A stretch of DNA of 64,000 nt from an uncultured Rikenellaceae bacterium (GCA_947038405.1 CAMQVY010000004.1:1-64000); one strand, 5' to 3'; shown: positions 19,552 through 29,232, counted from the stretch's first letter. Numbers and translations: made by a program. Notes: a model not told the origin generated them from the letters alone.

Positions 19552-22035
19552 CTATTTCTTCGTAGCAAGTGCTTGAGCCATTATAGCAGCTATCTGATCT
19601 CTAAACTCCTTAGCCGTTTGATTTTCAGCAGGGTATTGAGGTGGTAAAAATTGCACATTAATTTTAGATAAAAATTTTGGGACACGTACTTTACTATATA
19701 CCGCAGCCTCTGCCCCCTTTATAGCAATAGGTACAACAGGAACATTAAGAGATTTACTCAAAATAGCAAAACTATCTTTAAAAGCTTTCATTTCACCATC
19801 TTTAGACCTCGTACCTTCTGGAAATATAATAATATTATTCCCTTGGTTCAAAACTTGGTACATCTGCTGCAAAGAGCTTTTAATATTACTATTAATATCC
19901 ATTAAAATAATATTGTTACGTTTAGCCACAAACTGCATTAACATAGTTTGAAAATGTTTATCTTTTGCAAAGAAAAACGTTTTACTTACTATATTCCAAT
20001 TAAGTTTTGATGTTATAAATACACCATCATATGCACTACGATGATTTCCAACAAATATACATGGAGTGGTAGGGATATTCTCCTTACCCGATGCTTTATA
20101 TATATATAATATATGGAAGAAGAACTTTATATAATTATGCAGAAACCAGTGAACGAAACCAGATTTAGGTAATTTTATATTTGGATTACTACTCTTAAAT
20201 ATTTCGTCCCAAGAGATATTAGAGTCTTTAGTCTCCTTTGAATTCTCCTCTACATATTTAGATAAAATATTTAATGTAGATAGGTTATCAAACTCATTTT
20301 CGTTTATTACGACTCCGAATCTCTCCTCAATTGATGCAATAATAGATATACGACCGAGTGAATCCAAAGCTAAATCAATTTCAAGATGGTCATCACCACG
20401 AGCGTCACAATTAGCCTCACTATCTATGAGTTTTTTTAGCATTAAATATGTCTCACTCTTTTGAGATAGATCTTCTGTTTTTTTCTCTCTAGTTTCAGTA
20501 TTAATTAAATCATCTAATTTAAATCTTTGAATCTTACCTAGACGGGTTTTAGGCAACTCTTGCGATATGATATGGAAACGTTTAATACGCTTATAACTCA
20601 TAGCATTTTTATTATACTCCTCAATTTCAGGACGAATCGTCTCTTCAATTGTCATTCCCGTATTACTTCTTACGACATTCATATCAGGATATACAATAGC
20701 TTGAAGAATATCTTGGTGTAGGAATACAGCCAACTCTTTTATAGCAAGAGATGATTGAGTAATTAAATTTTCAATCTCAGCAGGATTTATATTTTTACCA
20801 TTTGAAGTGACAATAATCTCTTTAATACGACCAGTTATTTTAACTCCATATTTTGGATGAAACTCTCCAGTATCACCAGTGTGTAACCAACCATTACGAA
20901 TAATATCAGCAGTCTCTTTGGGTCTATTATAATAACCCTTCATTACATTAGGACCTTTAACGCATAGTTCACCACTATCTTCGATACGCAGTTCAACACC
21001 TTCTAATAGTCTCCCACAATATCCAATCTTCCACTCTCCAGGTCTAGTAAATGCTATCATCGGAGCACACTCAGTCATGCCATACCCTTCGAGCACATAG
21101 AATCCTAAAGTTTTAAACACATTTGCAGTCTCTATAGGAAGAGCCGCACCACCTGAGACAAAGAACTCCATATATCCACCAAACTTATCTTGAACAGACT
21201 TAAATAAAGTCTTTGATAATTTACGAGACCCTATTAAAGAGGCTAATTTATATAATATTTTAGCTGGTATAGAAGCATTTATCTTCTTCATAATTCCTTT
21301 AGCCAATGCTTCATATAGACGAGGCACTCCAATAACGACAGTAATTTTACCCTCATGTAGTAACTTCAATATTGTCTCTGGGGCAATATTCTCTGCAATA
21401 TATACAGTTCCACCAGAAAGAATCGGAGCAAGAAGAGCCCCAGCAAATGGGAATATATGGTGAAGAGGTAATAATAAAATAACTCGACTATCAATATTAA
21501 AAATAGCTACACCATTAATAATCTCATTTAAGTTATACCTTATATTTTCGTACGTAAGCATTACGCCCTTCGGAGAACCAGTTGTACCAGATGTATATAT
21601 TATAGCAATGACAACATCATCATCTCCCATTGGCATCTCGACAATAGGCATCTTTTCTACATCGCTATAATCAATATCATTAGGGGTAATTAATGGTGCT
21701 GAAAAACCATCAATCTGGCGCATAACACTATTAACAAACTCTTTTTTACTTGACTCAACAAAGATCGCATCAGGTCTACAATCATCAATAATATATTTCA
21801 GCTCTTTCTCATTTGAAGTCACATCAACAGGTACAACAATAGCCTCTGCACGTAAAGCAGCATATATTGCGAATATGTATTCAGGTGTATTTTCCGAGAA
21901 CATAAGAATTCTGCCCCCTTTTGGAACATTCAAGCATATATGCTCTTTATATAGCCACGAAAATTGCAATAACTGAGTGTAAGTATAGCTAATCCCTTTA
22001 TAAACAATTGCATTTTTATCTCTCTGTGTTAACAT
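19552..22035 (-). CDS. AMP-binding acyl-CoA/acyl-ACP synthetase fused to ACP and PlsC-type acyltransferase
   Basis: A three-part protein of about 827 residues. The N-terminal adenylate-forming domain (to about 515) has YTSGTTGSPKG near 147-157 and GYGMTE near 317. A carrier domain follows, with a phosphopantetheine serine at about 559 (LALDSLGR). The C-terminal acyltransferase has the NH(x4)D motif NHRSAYD near 664-670 and FPEGTR near 738-743. The order recalls the E. coli Aas enzyme in reverse and suggests that a fatty acid is activated, loaded on the fused ACP and passed to a lysophospholipid or glycerol-phosphate acceptor. I chose the ATG at 22035 because a -7 box lies between it and the longer ORF start at 22113. 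Confidence 0.88.
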   Translation of the reverse strand: MLTQRDKNAIVYKGISYTYTQLLQFSWLYKEHICLNVPKGGRILMFSENTPEYIFAIYAALRAEAIVVPVDVTSNEKELKYIIDDCRPDAIFVESSKKEFVNSVMRQIDGFSAPLITPNDIDYSDVEKMPIVEMPMGDDDVVIAIIYTSGTTGSPKGVMLTYENIRYNLNEIINGVAIFNIDSRVILLLPLHHIFPFAGALLAPILSGGTVYIAENIAPETILKLLHEGKITVVIGVPRLYEALAKGIMKKINASIPAKILYKLASLIGSRKLSKTLFKSVQDKFGGYMEFFVSGGAALPIETANVFKTLGFYVLEGYGMTECAPMIAFTRPGEWKIGYCGRLLEGVELRIEDSGELCVKGPNVMKGYYNRPKETADIIRNGWLHTGDTGEFHPKYGVKITGRIKEIIVTSNGKNINPAEIENLITQSSLAIKELAVFLHQDILQAIVYPDMNVVRSNTGMTIEETIRPEIEEYNKNAMSYKRIKRFHIISQELPKTRLGKIQRFKLDDLINTETREKKTEDLSQKSETYLMLKKLIDSEANCDARGDDHLEIDLALDSLGRISIIASIEERFGVVINENEFDNLSTLNILSKYVEENSKETKDSNISWDEIFKSSNPNIKLPKSGFVHWFLHNYIKFFFHILYIYKASGKENIPTTPCIFVGNHRSAYDGVFITSKLNWNIVSKTFFFAKDKHFQTMLMQFVAKRNNIILMDINSNIKSSLQQMYQVLNQGNNIIIFPEGTRSKDGEMKAFKDSFAILSKSLNVPVVPIAIKGAEAAVYSKVRVPKFLSKINVQFLPPQYPAENQTAKEFRDQIAAIMAQALATKK

Positions 22036-22065
22036 ATGTGATATAGTATTGTTATTTTTAATGCT

Positions 22066-22073
22066 CAAAGTTA
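22066..22073 (-). promoter_or_regulatory. -7 box that sets the start of the synthetase fusion
   Basis: TAACTTTG on the minus strand at 22066-22073 predicts transcription from about 22059. That is downstream of the longer ORF start at 22113, so translation most likely begins at the ATG at 22035. Confidence 0.6.
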
Positions 22074-22182
22074 ACTTTTTTTTCGATAAGTAGCGACTAA
22101 TTGAGTGATACATTCCATTTTTAAGTACGTTTAACTTTGAGATGAGAGCTTAACTTAGGGTCATTTCAATAATAAAACAAAA

Positions 22183-22214
22183 AAACAAAGTTCTCCTTTC
22201 AGAGAACTTTGTTT
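22183..22214 (-). terminator. Terminator after the second GH20 gene
   Basis: The arms AAACAAAGTTCTC (22183-22195) and GAGAACTTTGTTT (22202-22214) are perfectly complementary with a 6-base loop, followed by a T-rich stretch on the minus strand. Confidence 0.88.
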
Positions 22215-22244
22215 ATATCATTACATCTATTTTAGAGACAATAA

Positions 22245-23867
22245 TTAGTATTTATGATAAACATTAATACCATACTCTCTCCACCTTTTTATAATAGGAG
22301 CTAAACGCAATAGAAAACTATCATAATTTTTATTCTCTAAGCTACTCCACCCCACCTCTGAATAAGCTGCAATTCTTGGAAATGTCTGTGCCTGTACATG
22401 TTTTACAGTGGGTGCCCACTCTCGCCACATTTGACTTCCAAATCCAATTATATTACTGTGATACTCCTTATCTAATCCAGCTGGGATTGGATCAAACGCA
22501 TAAGCCTTCTCCAATGGTATAACTGAGTGAGAATAGTCTAAATAAGTTGATCGATGATATGAGTTCACCAATCTATACCCCTGTTTTGCTGCTGCTGATA
22601 GATCTTTCAAATCACCTTTCCAAAACTGAACAATAACATTAGGTGCAACTTTTGTCGATGTCTCTGCAAATTTAATATTATCATCCGTATGTAAATTTTT
22701 ACCTAATATTTCATTCCAACCCATCATACTACACCCTTGCTCTTCAATATAACGAGACATATCATTTGTAAACTCTATTTGAATATCCATGAAAGAAGAA
22801 TAGTTCATCTTTTTCTTATGAGCAACCATATCGTCATCCTCTTCCCAGTGGTTAAATCTAACTTCATCTCCACCGATATGAATTACATCTGCATCAAAAA
22901 GTTCAATAACTTCAGAAACTACATCCTTCATAAACTCTTGTACTCTTGGATCAATGACATCGTAAATATGATAATGTTTACCAAACTTCACAGGAACGTC
23001 AATCTCAACATTTTTTGTTCCTAACCATGGATATGATGCAATTGCAGCACTCGCATGACCAGGCATCTCAATCTCAGGAACAACCTTAATATGTCTATCT
23101 TTTGCATATTTAAGAATTTTCTTTACTTGTTTTTGAGTATAAAACCCCTCATGAGGAACTCCTGAAGTTTTATTACTACCCCAAGTTCCAATCTCAGTAT
23201 CTATACGTTTACTCCCTACTTCCGTTAATTTAGGATATTTTTTAATCTCCAATCTCCAACCAGCATCATCTGTTAAGTGCCAATGAAACACATTAAGTTT
23301 CAGTGCAGCCATAGCATCCAATAGTCGATAAACCTGCTCTTCACCTAAAAAATAACGTGACTCATCTAACATATACGAACGCCATGAAAAACGAGGTGCA
23401 TCCTCAATCTTTTGAGATGAAAGCACAAATCCATTATTTCTCTCTCCAGCCTTCATCAGTTGAAACAGTGTCTGCACTCCATAAAATGCACCTGTTTGAG
23501 TTGAAGCGATGATTTTAATGTCATCATCAATACCCAACACATATCCTTCAGATGCAATACTAGAGTCATCATCTACAACAATACTAATTTCAGTTCCCCA
23601 AAATTCAGCCATATTATGTCTCTTTATTTTAGACAATTTTCTAACTTCAAGTAGATAACTAACCTCAAGTTCTTGTTTTAAATATTTAGCAACATCTGGA
23701 GCTCCATCTTCGCTTATAGATACAAATTTATTAAATAGTACAACACTATCTGAAGATGTAACAACAGAATTAGGTATTGGAATAACGACATCTTGGGCAT
23801 TTTGTGCACTTAACGAAAATACAACAAACATTAATAACCCTAATATACAAATAGGTAATTTCTTCAT
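22245..23867 (-). CDS. Beta-N-acetylhexosaminidase, GH20 (short form)
   Basis: A 540-residue exo-hexosaminidase starting MKKLPICILGLL with a signal peptide ending near LSAQ. The GH20b-like N-terminal domain runs to about residue 155 and the barrel fills the rest. The catalytic pair is D334-E335 (HIGGDEVRFNHW), with HWHLTDDAGWRLEIK near 195 and EIEMPGHASAA near 266. It ends soon after the barrel and lacks the chitobiase and binding domains of the 15537-17735 enzyme. I prefer the ATG at 23867 because the upstream extension to 23963 is not signal-like. Two GH20 genes within 8 kb suggest mucin or chitin-type glycan use. Confidence 0.92.
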   Translation of the reverse strand: MKKLPICILGLLMFVVFSLSAQNAQDVVIPIPNSVVTSSDSVVLFNKFVSISEDGAPDVAKYLKQELEVSYLLEVRKLSKIKRHNMAEFWGTEISIVVDDDSSIASEGYVLGIDDDIKIIASTQTGAFYGVQTLFQLMKAGERNNGFVLSSQKIEDAPRFSWRSYMLDESRYFLGEEQVYRLLDAMAALKLNVFHWHLTDDAGWRLEIKKYPKLTEVGSKRIDTEIGTWGSNKTSGVPHEGFYTQKQVKKILKYAKDRHIKVVPEIEMPGHASAAIASYPWLGTKNVEIDVPVKFGKHYHIYDVIDPRVQEFMKDVVSEVIELFDADVIHIGGDEVRFNHWEEDDDMVAHKKKMNYSSFMDIQIEFTNDMSRYIEEQGCSMMGWNEILGKNLHTDDNIKFAETSTKVAPNVIVQFWKGDLKDLSAAAKQGYRLVNSYHRSTYLDYSHSVIPLEKAYAFDPIPAGLDKEYHSNIIGFGSQMWREWAPTVKHVQAQTFPRIAAYSEVGWSSLENKNYDSFLLRLAPIIKRWREYGINVYHKY

Positions 23868-23917
23868 AGTTTTGAACTTTATATTTATAAATAGACTAAG
23901 TAATATATATTCGGTCA

Positions 23918-23953
23918 CTGCGATCACGCAGTACCTCCCACACAGGACAATTC
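23918..23953 (+). repeat. REP-like element R3 (degenerate)
   Basis: CTGCGATCACGCAG at 23918-23931 is exactly the first hairpin of the family. The second half (TACCTCCCACACAGGACAATTC) has diverged from the usual CTGCCC/GGGCAG stem. It lies in the space between tpiA's terminator and the GH20 start. Confidence 0.65.
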
Positions 23954-23967
23954 TAATAAACAAAAAA

Positions 23968-24016
23968 AAGTTTGATTAAATAGCAAACCACAAAGGCTCA
24001 CAATTTAATCAAACTT
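23968..24016 (-). terminator. Terminator after tpiA
   Basis: The arms AAGTTTGATTAAAT (23968-23981) and ATTTAATCAAACTT (24003-24016) are perfectly complementary, followed on the minus strand by a run of T residues. Confidence 0.85.
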
Positions 24017-24050
24017 CTCTATAACTTACATTTAGTAAGAGATTTCAGTT

Positions 24051-24809
24051 CTATTTTTTGAAACCTTTACCAATGTTGATAAAGTTCTCAGCAACAAGAG
24101 CAGCACCACCAATTAAACCACCATCAACGTCCTCTTTAGAGAAGATTTCAGCAGCATTAGCAGGGTTACAGCTTCCACCATAAAGGATAGAAGTATTCTC
24201 AGCTTTAACACCAAATTTACTCTTCAATACCTCGCGGATATAAGCGTGGATCTCTTGAGCTTGGTCAGCAGAAGCAGTTTTACCAGTACCGATAGCCCAA
24301 ACTGGCTCATAAGCGATAATAGTTTTCTCGAATTGCTCTTCAGTTAGTTCAAACACTACCTCTTCGATTTGTGCTTTAACTACATCAAAATATTTACCAG
24401 ACTCTCTCTCCTCTAAAACCTCACCTACACAGTAGATAGGAATTAGATTATTAGCAAATGCTTGAACCATTTTTTTGTTAAGAGTTGCACTAGTCTCACC
24501 ATAGTACTCTCTTCTTTCAGAGTGACCAAGGATTACATACTCAACACCTAATGATGCGATCATTGATGCAGAAATTTCACCTGTATAAGCACCTTTAGCC
24601 TCTGTTGCGCAGTTTTGAGCAGCAACAAGAATACCTGTTCCACGAGTAGCTTTAACTACTTCGCTAAGGTGAGTAAATGGTGGAGCAACTACAAACTCAA
24701 CACTAGAGCAAACTTCACCCTTTAGTGCTGCAACACCTTTAACTAACTCAACACCCTCGATTGGAGTGGTATTCATTTTCCAGTTTCCTGCGACAATCTG
24801 TCTTCTCAT
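24051..24809 (-). CDS. tpiA: Triosephosphate isomerase
   Basis: It interconverts dihydroxyacetone phosphate and glyceraldehyde 3-phosphate in glycolysis. The 252-residue length is normal. The N-terminal GNWKMN (residues 6-11) holds Asn and the catalytic Lys, HSERR near 97 holds the catalytic His, and AYEPVWAIGTGKTA near 168 holds the catalytic Glu and the mobile loop. It is the second gene after lysS, 43 bases downstream on the same strand, with a terminator after it. Confidence 0.97.
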   Translation of the reverse strand: MRRQIVAGNWKMNTTPIEGVELVKGVAALKGEVCSSVEFVVAPPFTHLSEVVKATRGTGILVAAQNCATEAKGAYTGEISASMIASLGVEYVILGHSERREYYGETSATLNKKMVQAFANNLIPIYCVGEVLEERESGKYFDVVKAQIEEVVFELTEEQFEKTIIAYEPVWAIGTGKTASADQAQEIHAYIREVLKSKFGVKAENTSILYGGSCNPANAAEIFSKEDVDGGLIGGAALVAENFINIGKGFKK

Positions 24810-24852
24810 AATTGTTTATTTTTAATATATATAATAATAATTTATATTTTAC

Positions 24853-26577
24853 TTACGCCTCAACCCACTTAGTTACACTCTCCATAGTTGGATTTTGTAG
24901 GCCTAATTTATTTTTCTTGTTATATCCACAAAGGTCATTAAATAACTTTCCTGCGCTCACTTTTTTAAGTGCTTCGACTGTCATAAATCCCATTTTTTGT
25001 AGTACTGGAATCCAATCCATTGCAACACCGATCTCTAGATATTTTTCATCGCTATCTTTAGTTGCACTCTTTTCAGGACGCATCTGTGGGAAGAATAGTA
25101 CATCTTGAATAGATGGTTGATTCATCATAAACATTGTAAGACGATCAATTCCAATACCCATACCCGAACAAGTCGGCATACCGTACTCAAGTGCGCGAAC
25201 AAAGTCCATATCAATAAACATCGCTTCATCATCTCCCTTTGCACTCAACACAAGTTGCTCTTGAAAACGCTCCAACTGGTCAATTGGGTCATTAAGCTCA
25301 GAGTATGCGTTACAAAGTTCCTTACGATTCACGAATAGTTCAAATCTCTCTGTAAGATCTTGATTATCGCGATGTCTCTTACTCAATGGTGACATCTCTC
25401 TAGGATAATCCGTAATAAATGTAGGTTGAACCAATTCATCTTCACAGAAGTGAGCAAAAATTGCATCAATTAACTTACCTTTACCCATAGTGTCATCATA
25501 CTCAACACCTAAATCTTTACAAGCAATAATAAGTTCACCTTCATTCTTTCCTGTAATATCAAAATCTGTCTTTTGCTTAATAGCATCAGTCATAGATAAT
25601 CTACGGAAAGGACGTGCAAAACTAATTTGTTGATCTCCGATTTGAAGTTCAGTTGTTCCATGTAGAGCTAAAGCAACTTTTTCGATCATCTCCTCCGTAA
25701 AGTCCATCATCCAAAGGTAGTCTTTATAAGCTACATATATCTCCATAACAGTAAATTCAGGATTATGAGTTCTGTCCATTCCTTCATTTCTGAAGTCCTT
25801 AGCAAACTCATACACTCCATCAAATCCACCAACGATTAACTTCTTTAGGTAGAGTTCATTCGCAACACGAAGATACAATGGAATATCCAAAGCATTATGG
25901 TGCGTTAAGAATGGTCTAGCAGAAGCTCCCCCTGGGATCTGTTGTAAGATAGGAGTTTCAACCTCAAGATAACCTTTTGAGTTAAAAAACTCTCTCATTG
26001 TTGCGATAATCTTCGCACGCTTAATAAATATGTCTCTTACTTGCGGATTAACCACAAGGTCAACATATCTCTGTCTGTATCTAGTTTCAGGATCCGTAAA
26101 TGCGTCATAAACAACACCATCTTTCTCTTTAACGATAGGAAGTGGTTTTAACGATTTACTCAAAAGAGTAAATTCATTACAGAATATTGATAGCTCGCCT
26201 GTTTTTGTTGTAAAAGCATATCCTTTCACCCCAATCCAGTCACCTATATCCAACAGTTTTTTAAACACTGTATTATATAGAGTTGTATCACCTTCGGGAC
26301 AAACAGCGTCACGTTTTATGTATATCTGCATACGACCTGTATGGTCTTGCAACTCAAAAAATGCCGCATTACCCATAATACGGCGACTCATCATTCTTCC
26401 TGCCACAACAACTTCTGAGAAGTTACCTTTCTCAGCGTCATACTCTTTTGTAATCTCCTCTGAAGTGACATTAACGGGATACATAGCAGCTGGATATGGG
26501 TCTATACCCAACTCTCTCAACTGTGTTAATGAATTCCTACGTATTTGTTCTTGTTCACTTAATTCTATAATGCTCAT
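24853..26577 (-). CDS. lysS: Lysyl-tRNA synthetase, class II
   Basis: It charges tRNA-Lys with lysine. The 574-residue length is the usual form in Bacteroidota, longer than E. coli LysS at the C-terminus. The OB-fold anticodon domain (about 60-165) is followed by the class II catalytic core. Motif 2 appears as [20 protein letters not shown] near 265-284, and motif 3 as [13 protein letters not shown] near 490. About 65 extra residues after motif 3 (from about 510) form a small C-terminal domain. It is probably co-transcribed with tpiA. Confidence 0.96.
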   Translation of the reverse strand: MSIIELSEQEQIRRNSLTQLRELGIDPYPAAMYPVNVTSEEITKEYDAEKGNFSEVVVAGRMMSRRIMGNAAFFELQDHTGRMQIYIKRDAVCPEGDTTLYNTVFKKLLDIGDWIGVKGYAFTTKTGELSIFCNEFTLLSKSLKPLPIVKEKDGVVYDAFTDPETRYRQRYVDLVVNPQVRDIFIKRAKIIATMREFFNSKGYLEVETPILQQIPGGASARPFLTHHNALDIPLYLRVANELYLKKLIVGGFDGVYEFAKDFRNEGMDRTHNPEFTVMEIYVAYKDYLWMMDFTEEMIEKVALALHGTTELQIGDQQISFARPFRRLSMTDAIKQKTDFDITGKNEGELIIACKDLGVEYDDTMGKGKLIDAIFAHFCEDELVQPTFITDYPREMSPLSKRHRDNQDLTERFELFVNRKELCNAYSELNDPIDQLERFQEQLVLSAKGDDEAMFIDMDFVRALEYGMPTCSGMGIGIDRLTMFMMNQPSIQDVLFFPQMRPEKSATKDSDEKYLEIGVAMDWIPVLQKMGFMTVEALKKVSAGKLFNDLCGYNKKNKLGLQNPTMESVTKWVEA

Positions 26578-26611
26578 ACGTTTGCTCTTGTATAATTATC
26601 TAAATTGAGCA

Positions 26612-26619
26612 CAAATATA
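26612..26619 (-). promoter_or_regulatory. Probable -7 box of lysS-tpiA
   Basis: The minus strand reads TATATTTG at 26612-26619, 35 bases before the lysS ATG, matching TAnnTTTG. No clear -33 TTTG at 19-base spacing is present. Confidence 0.5.
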
Positions 26620-26633
26620 CTATATTTTCAGGA

Positions 26634-26763
26634 AGAAAACGAAGTTTTCAAGAAAGTTTGATTAAACTTTTCAAAGTTTATCGCTGAAGGCAGTTTGTAG
26701 GCTAGTTTAAGGGAACTGCCTTTGGCAAGAAACTTTACAAAGTTTCATCAAATTTTTAGTGAC
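26634..26763. repeat. Long-hairpin repeat, copy 1
   Basis: The element starts with a small hairpin GAAAACGAAGTTTTC and then a long imperfect inverted repeat: the left arm at 26654-26695 (AAGTTTGATTAAAC...GGCAGTT) pairs with the right arm at 26714-26755 (AACTGCC...). Only a short loop separates them. The unit is repeated 153 bases further on. No coding frame is visible. Confidence 0.8.
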
Positions 26764-26786
26764 TGACTCTAACTAAATCAAATAAC

Positions 26787-26917
26787 AGAAAACGAAGTTT
26801 TCAATGAAAGTTTGATTAAACTTTTCAAAGTTTATCGCTGAAAGCAGTTTGCAGACTAGTTTGAGGGAACTGCCTTTGGCAAGAAACTTTATAAAGTTTC
26901 ATCAAATTTTTAGTGAC
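26787..26917. repeat. Long-hairpin repeat, copy 2
   Basis: Nearly identical to copy 1 over 130 bases, with arms at 26808-26849 and 26868-26909. Differences such as GAAGG against GAAAG and TTACA against TTATA show that the copies have diverged. It lies just before the rel promoter. Confidence 0.8.
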
Positions 26918-26992
26918 AGAGTTTACATGGAGACTAAAAGTATATTTTATACGTTTTGGTTATATAAGTTCACTCTAGTTTTTAATTTACAG

Positions 26993-27027
26993 TTTGACTG
27001 AACTTTACAATAAAATTTGTACCTTCG
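26993..27027 (+). promoter_or_regulatory. Possible promoter of the rel operon
   Basis: TTTG at 26993-26996 and TACCTTCG at 27020-27027 resemble the -33 and -7 boxes, but the spacing is 23 bases and one -7 base differs. The ATG follows 22 bases after the box. Confidence 0.45.
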
Positions 27028-27049
27028 TATCGTAAAACAAACCTAAATT

Positions 27050-29224
27050 ATGGACAAGTTAGATGTTAATATAATATACAAAGATTTCTGCAAAAACATA
27101 CAAAAAACATTTAGTGATAGTAGTGCAGCGATGATACTCTCTGCACTAAGCCTTGCACATCAGAAGCTTAGCGGGATGACCCGCTACAACGGCGAACCAT
27201 TCATCATGCACTCAATTAACTGTGCCAACATAGTTATTTCAGAGATTGGACTTGGACGAAACTCCACCATATCAACTCTACTACATGATGTCATACGCTT
27301 AGGGCTTATGAGTGCAGAAGATGCAGGTAAATTATACGAAGAACCATGTATAAAAATACTCAAAGGGTTATCCAATATATCAGATGTCAACACCAATCAA
27401 TCAAAAGAACAAGCCGATAACTTTAGAGATCTGATAGTATCATACTCAACAGATCCTCGAGTAATTTTAATTAAACTTGCCGACAGATTGGAGGTTATGC
27501 GAAACATATCGTCATTTCCTACGCATAAAAGGGTAAAAAAGAGTTGGGAAAGCCTAAATTTATATGCACAACTAGCGCATAAACTTGGGTTATATAGTAT
27601 AAAAAGTGAGTTAGAAGATATAGCATTAAGCCACCTTGAAGAGGATGACTACAACCATATCCGAACAAAACTTGAAGAGACCGCCCTCGAGCGTCAAATA
27701 TTTATAGGTCAATTTTTAGTCCCTATTGAAGAGAAGCTAACTAAAATAGGGATCCAATATCATATAAAGAGCAGGACAAAATCGATATATTCGATATGGG
27801 CTAAGATGCAGAAAATGAAGATTACATTTGAAGAGATCTATGATATCTTTGCACTTAGAATTATAATTGATGCACCCCATGAGCTAGAGAAGTCACAGTG
27901 TTGGAACGCATACTCAATTGTTACCGACTTCTACACTCCGAATCCAGATAGGATGAGGGATTGGATCTCCATACCAAAATCCAATGGCTATGAATCTCTA
28001 CACACAACAGTAGTAACAAAAGATGGTCACTGGGTAGAGATTCAAATTCGCTCAGAGAGGATGGATGAAATTGCAGAGCGAGGTATTGCTGCACACTGGA
28101 GATACAAAGGAGTCAATCAAGGAGGAGTTGGCAGTGAGGAGTGGCTTGCGAGGTTACGAGAGATGATGGAGAGTGATTGCGACACAAAAAATCTAGCATC
28201 TAAATTCGATACCGAATTATCATCGAAGGAGATATTTATATTCACACCCAACGGAGATCTTAGAAAGATGAATGATGGAGCGACGGTTTTAGACTTTGCA
28301 TTCGACATACATACAAACTTAGGTTCAATATGTACTGGAGCAAAGATCAACCAACGCAATGCGTCAATCAAGGAGAAATTAAAAAATGGAGATATTGTTG
28401 AGATTATAACATCCAAGACACAAAAGCCCAAAACAGATTGGTTAAACATAACAACAACTAGTAAGGCACGCAATAAGATCAAATCATTTCTCCGAGAAGA
28501 GCAGGCAAAAGCAGCTAGTCTAGGAAGAGAGGAGCTTGAGCGCAAGATAAAGAATTGGAAATTAAACCTTTCAATTGACGATGCAGTAACTATTCTGTGT
28601 AAATACTACAAACTTCGCACAGGAACAGAGCTTTATGGACAGATAGCATCCGAGAAAATTGCAATCTCTGACGTAAAAGAGATCATCGTTAAGAGTCTTA
28701 ACGGTGAAGTTAATGATACAAAAGAGAAAACGAATAAAACCGCGATAAAATCGTTAGCTCCCGACAAAGGAGATGCCCTTGTTATTGATGATACGATTAA
28801 GAATTTAGAGTATAAGTTAGCGAAGTGCTGTAATCCTATATGTGGAGATGATGTTTTTGGATTTGTGACAATTAGCACTGGGATTACAATCCACAGAGAT
28901 GATTGCCCTAATGCAATAAGACTCCAAGAGAGGTATCCATATCGTATACTCCCTGCACGATGGAGAGATACATCACTTCCTGGAGCATTCAGAGCGACAA
29001 TAAAAATAGTTGCAGATGACGCGACAGGAATGGTAAATAAAATAACCGATACAATAAATCGAGATCTTAAACTTAACATTCGTTCTATGAGCCTCAACTC
29101 ATCTAACGGAACGGTAACGGGTCTAATAAGTGTTGAAGTTCCAAGCGTACAGGTTGTTGATACTATTATATATAGTATTATGAAAATCAAAGGAGTACAA
29201 AAAGTATTTAGAGCAAACAATTAA
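27050..29224 (+). CDS. RelA/SpoT-family (p)ppGpp protein, hydrolase motif degenerate
   Basis: This stringent-response protein of 724 residues has the full long-RSH layout: HD domain (about 30-180), synthetase domain (about 230-350), TGS (about 390-455) and a C-terminal ACT domain (about 650-724). In the HD domain His54, His79-Asp80 and Asp145 are kept, but the family ED motif after HDxx reads RL (HDVIRL), and LADRLHNMR reads LADRLEVMR. The synthetase part looks intact: NGYESLHTTV near 312-321, and RMRD at 301-304 in place of RxKD. I infer synthesis is its main activity and hydrolysis may be lost. It heads a run with ybaN, mqnB and mqnD. Confidence 0.88.
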   Translation: MDKLDVNIIYKDFCKNIQKTFSDSSAAMILSALSLAHQKLSGMTRYNGEPFIMHSINCANIVISEIGLGRNSTISTLLHDVIRLGLMSAEDAGKLYEEPCIKILKGLSNISDVNTNQSKEQADNFRDLIVSYSTDPRVILIKLADRLEVMRNISSFPTHKRVKKSWESLNLYAQLAHKLGLYSIKSELEDIALSHLEEDDYNHIRTKLEETALERQIFIGQFLVPIEEKLTKIGIQYHIKSRTKSIYSIWAKMQKMKITFEEIYDIFALRIIIDAPHELEKSQCWNAYSIVTDFYTPNPDRMRDWISIPKSNGYESLHTTVVTKDGHWVEIQIRSERMDEIAERGIAAHWRYKGVNQGGVGSEEWLARLREMMESDCDTKNLASKFDTELSSKEIFIFTPNGDLRKMNDGATVLDFAFDIHTNLGSICTGAKINQRNASIKEKLKNGDIVEIITSKTQKPKTDWLNITTTSKARNKIKSFLREEQAKAASLGREELERKIKNWKLNLSIDDAVTILCKYYKLRTGTELYGQIASEKIAISDVKEIIVKSLNGEVNDTKEKTNKTAIKSLAPDKGDALVIDDTIKNLEYKLAKCCNPICGDDVFGFVTISTGITIHRDDCPNAIRLQERYPYRILPARWRDTSLPGAFRATIKIVADDATGMVNKITDTINRDLKLNIRSMSLNSSNGTVTGLISVEVPSVQVVDTIIYSIMKIKGVQKVFRANN

Positions 29225-29232
29225 AAAATCAG

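Noticed and set aside
22036-22113. N-terminal extension of the AMP-binding fusion protein
   Set aside because: A -7 promoter box lies within it, so it would be upstream of the transcript start.
28633-29220. A 195-residue ORF on the minus strand under rel
   Set aside because: It is antisense to the conserved TGS-ACT part of the RelA/SpoT gene and resembles no protein; a frame shadow.
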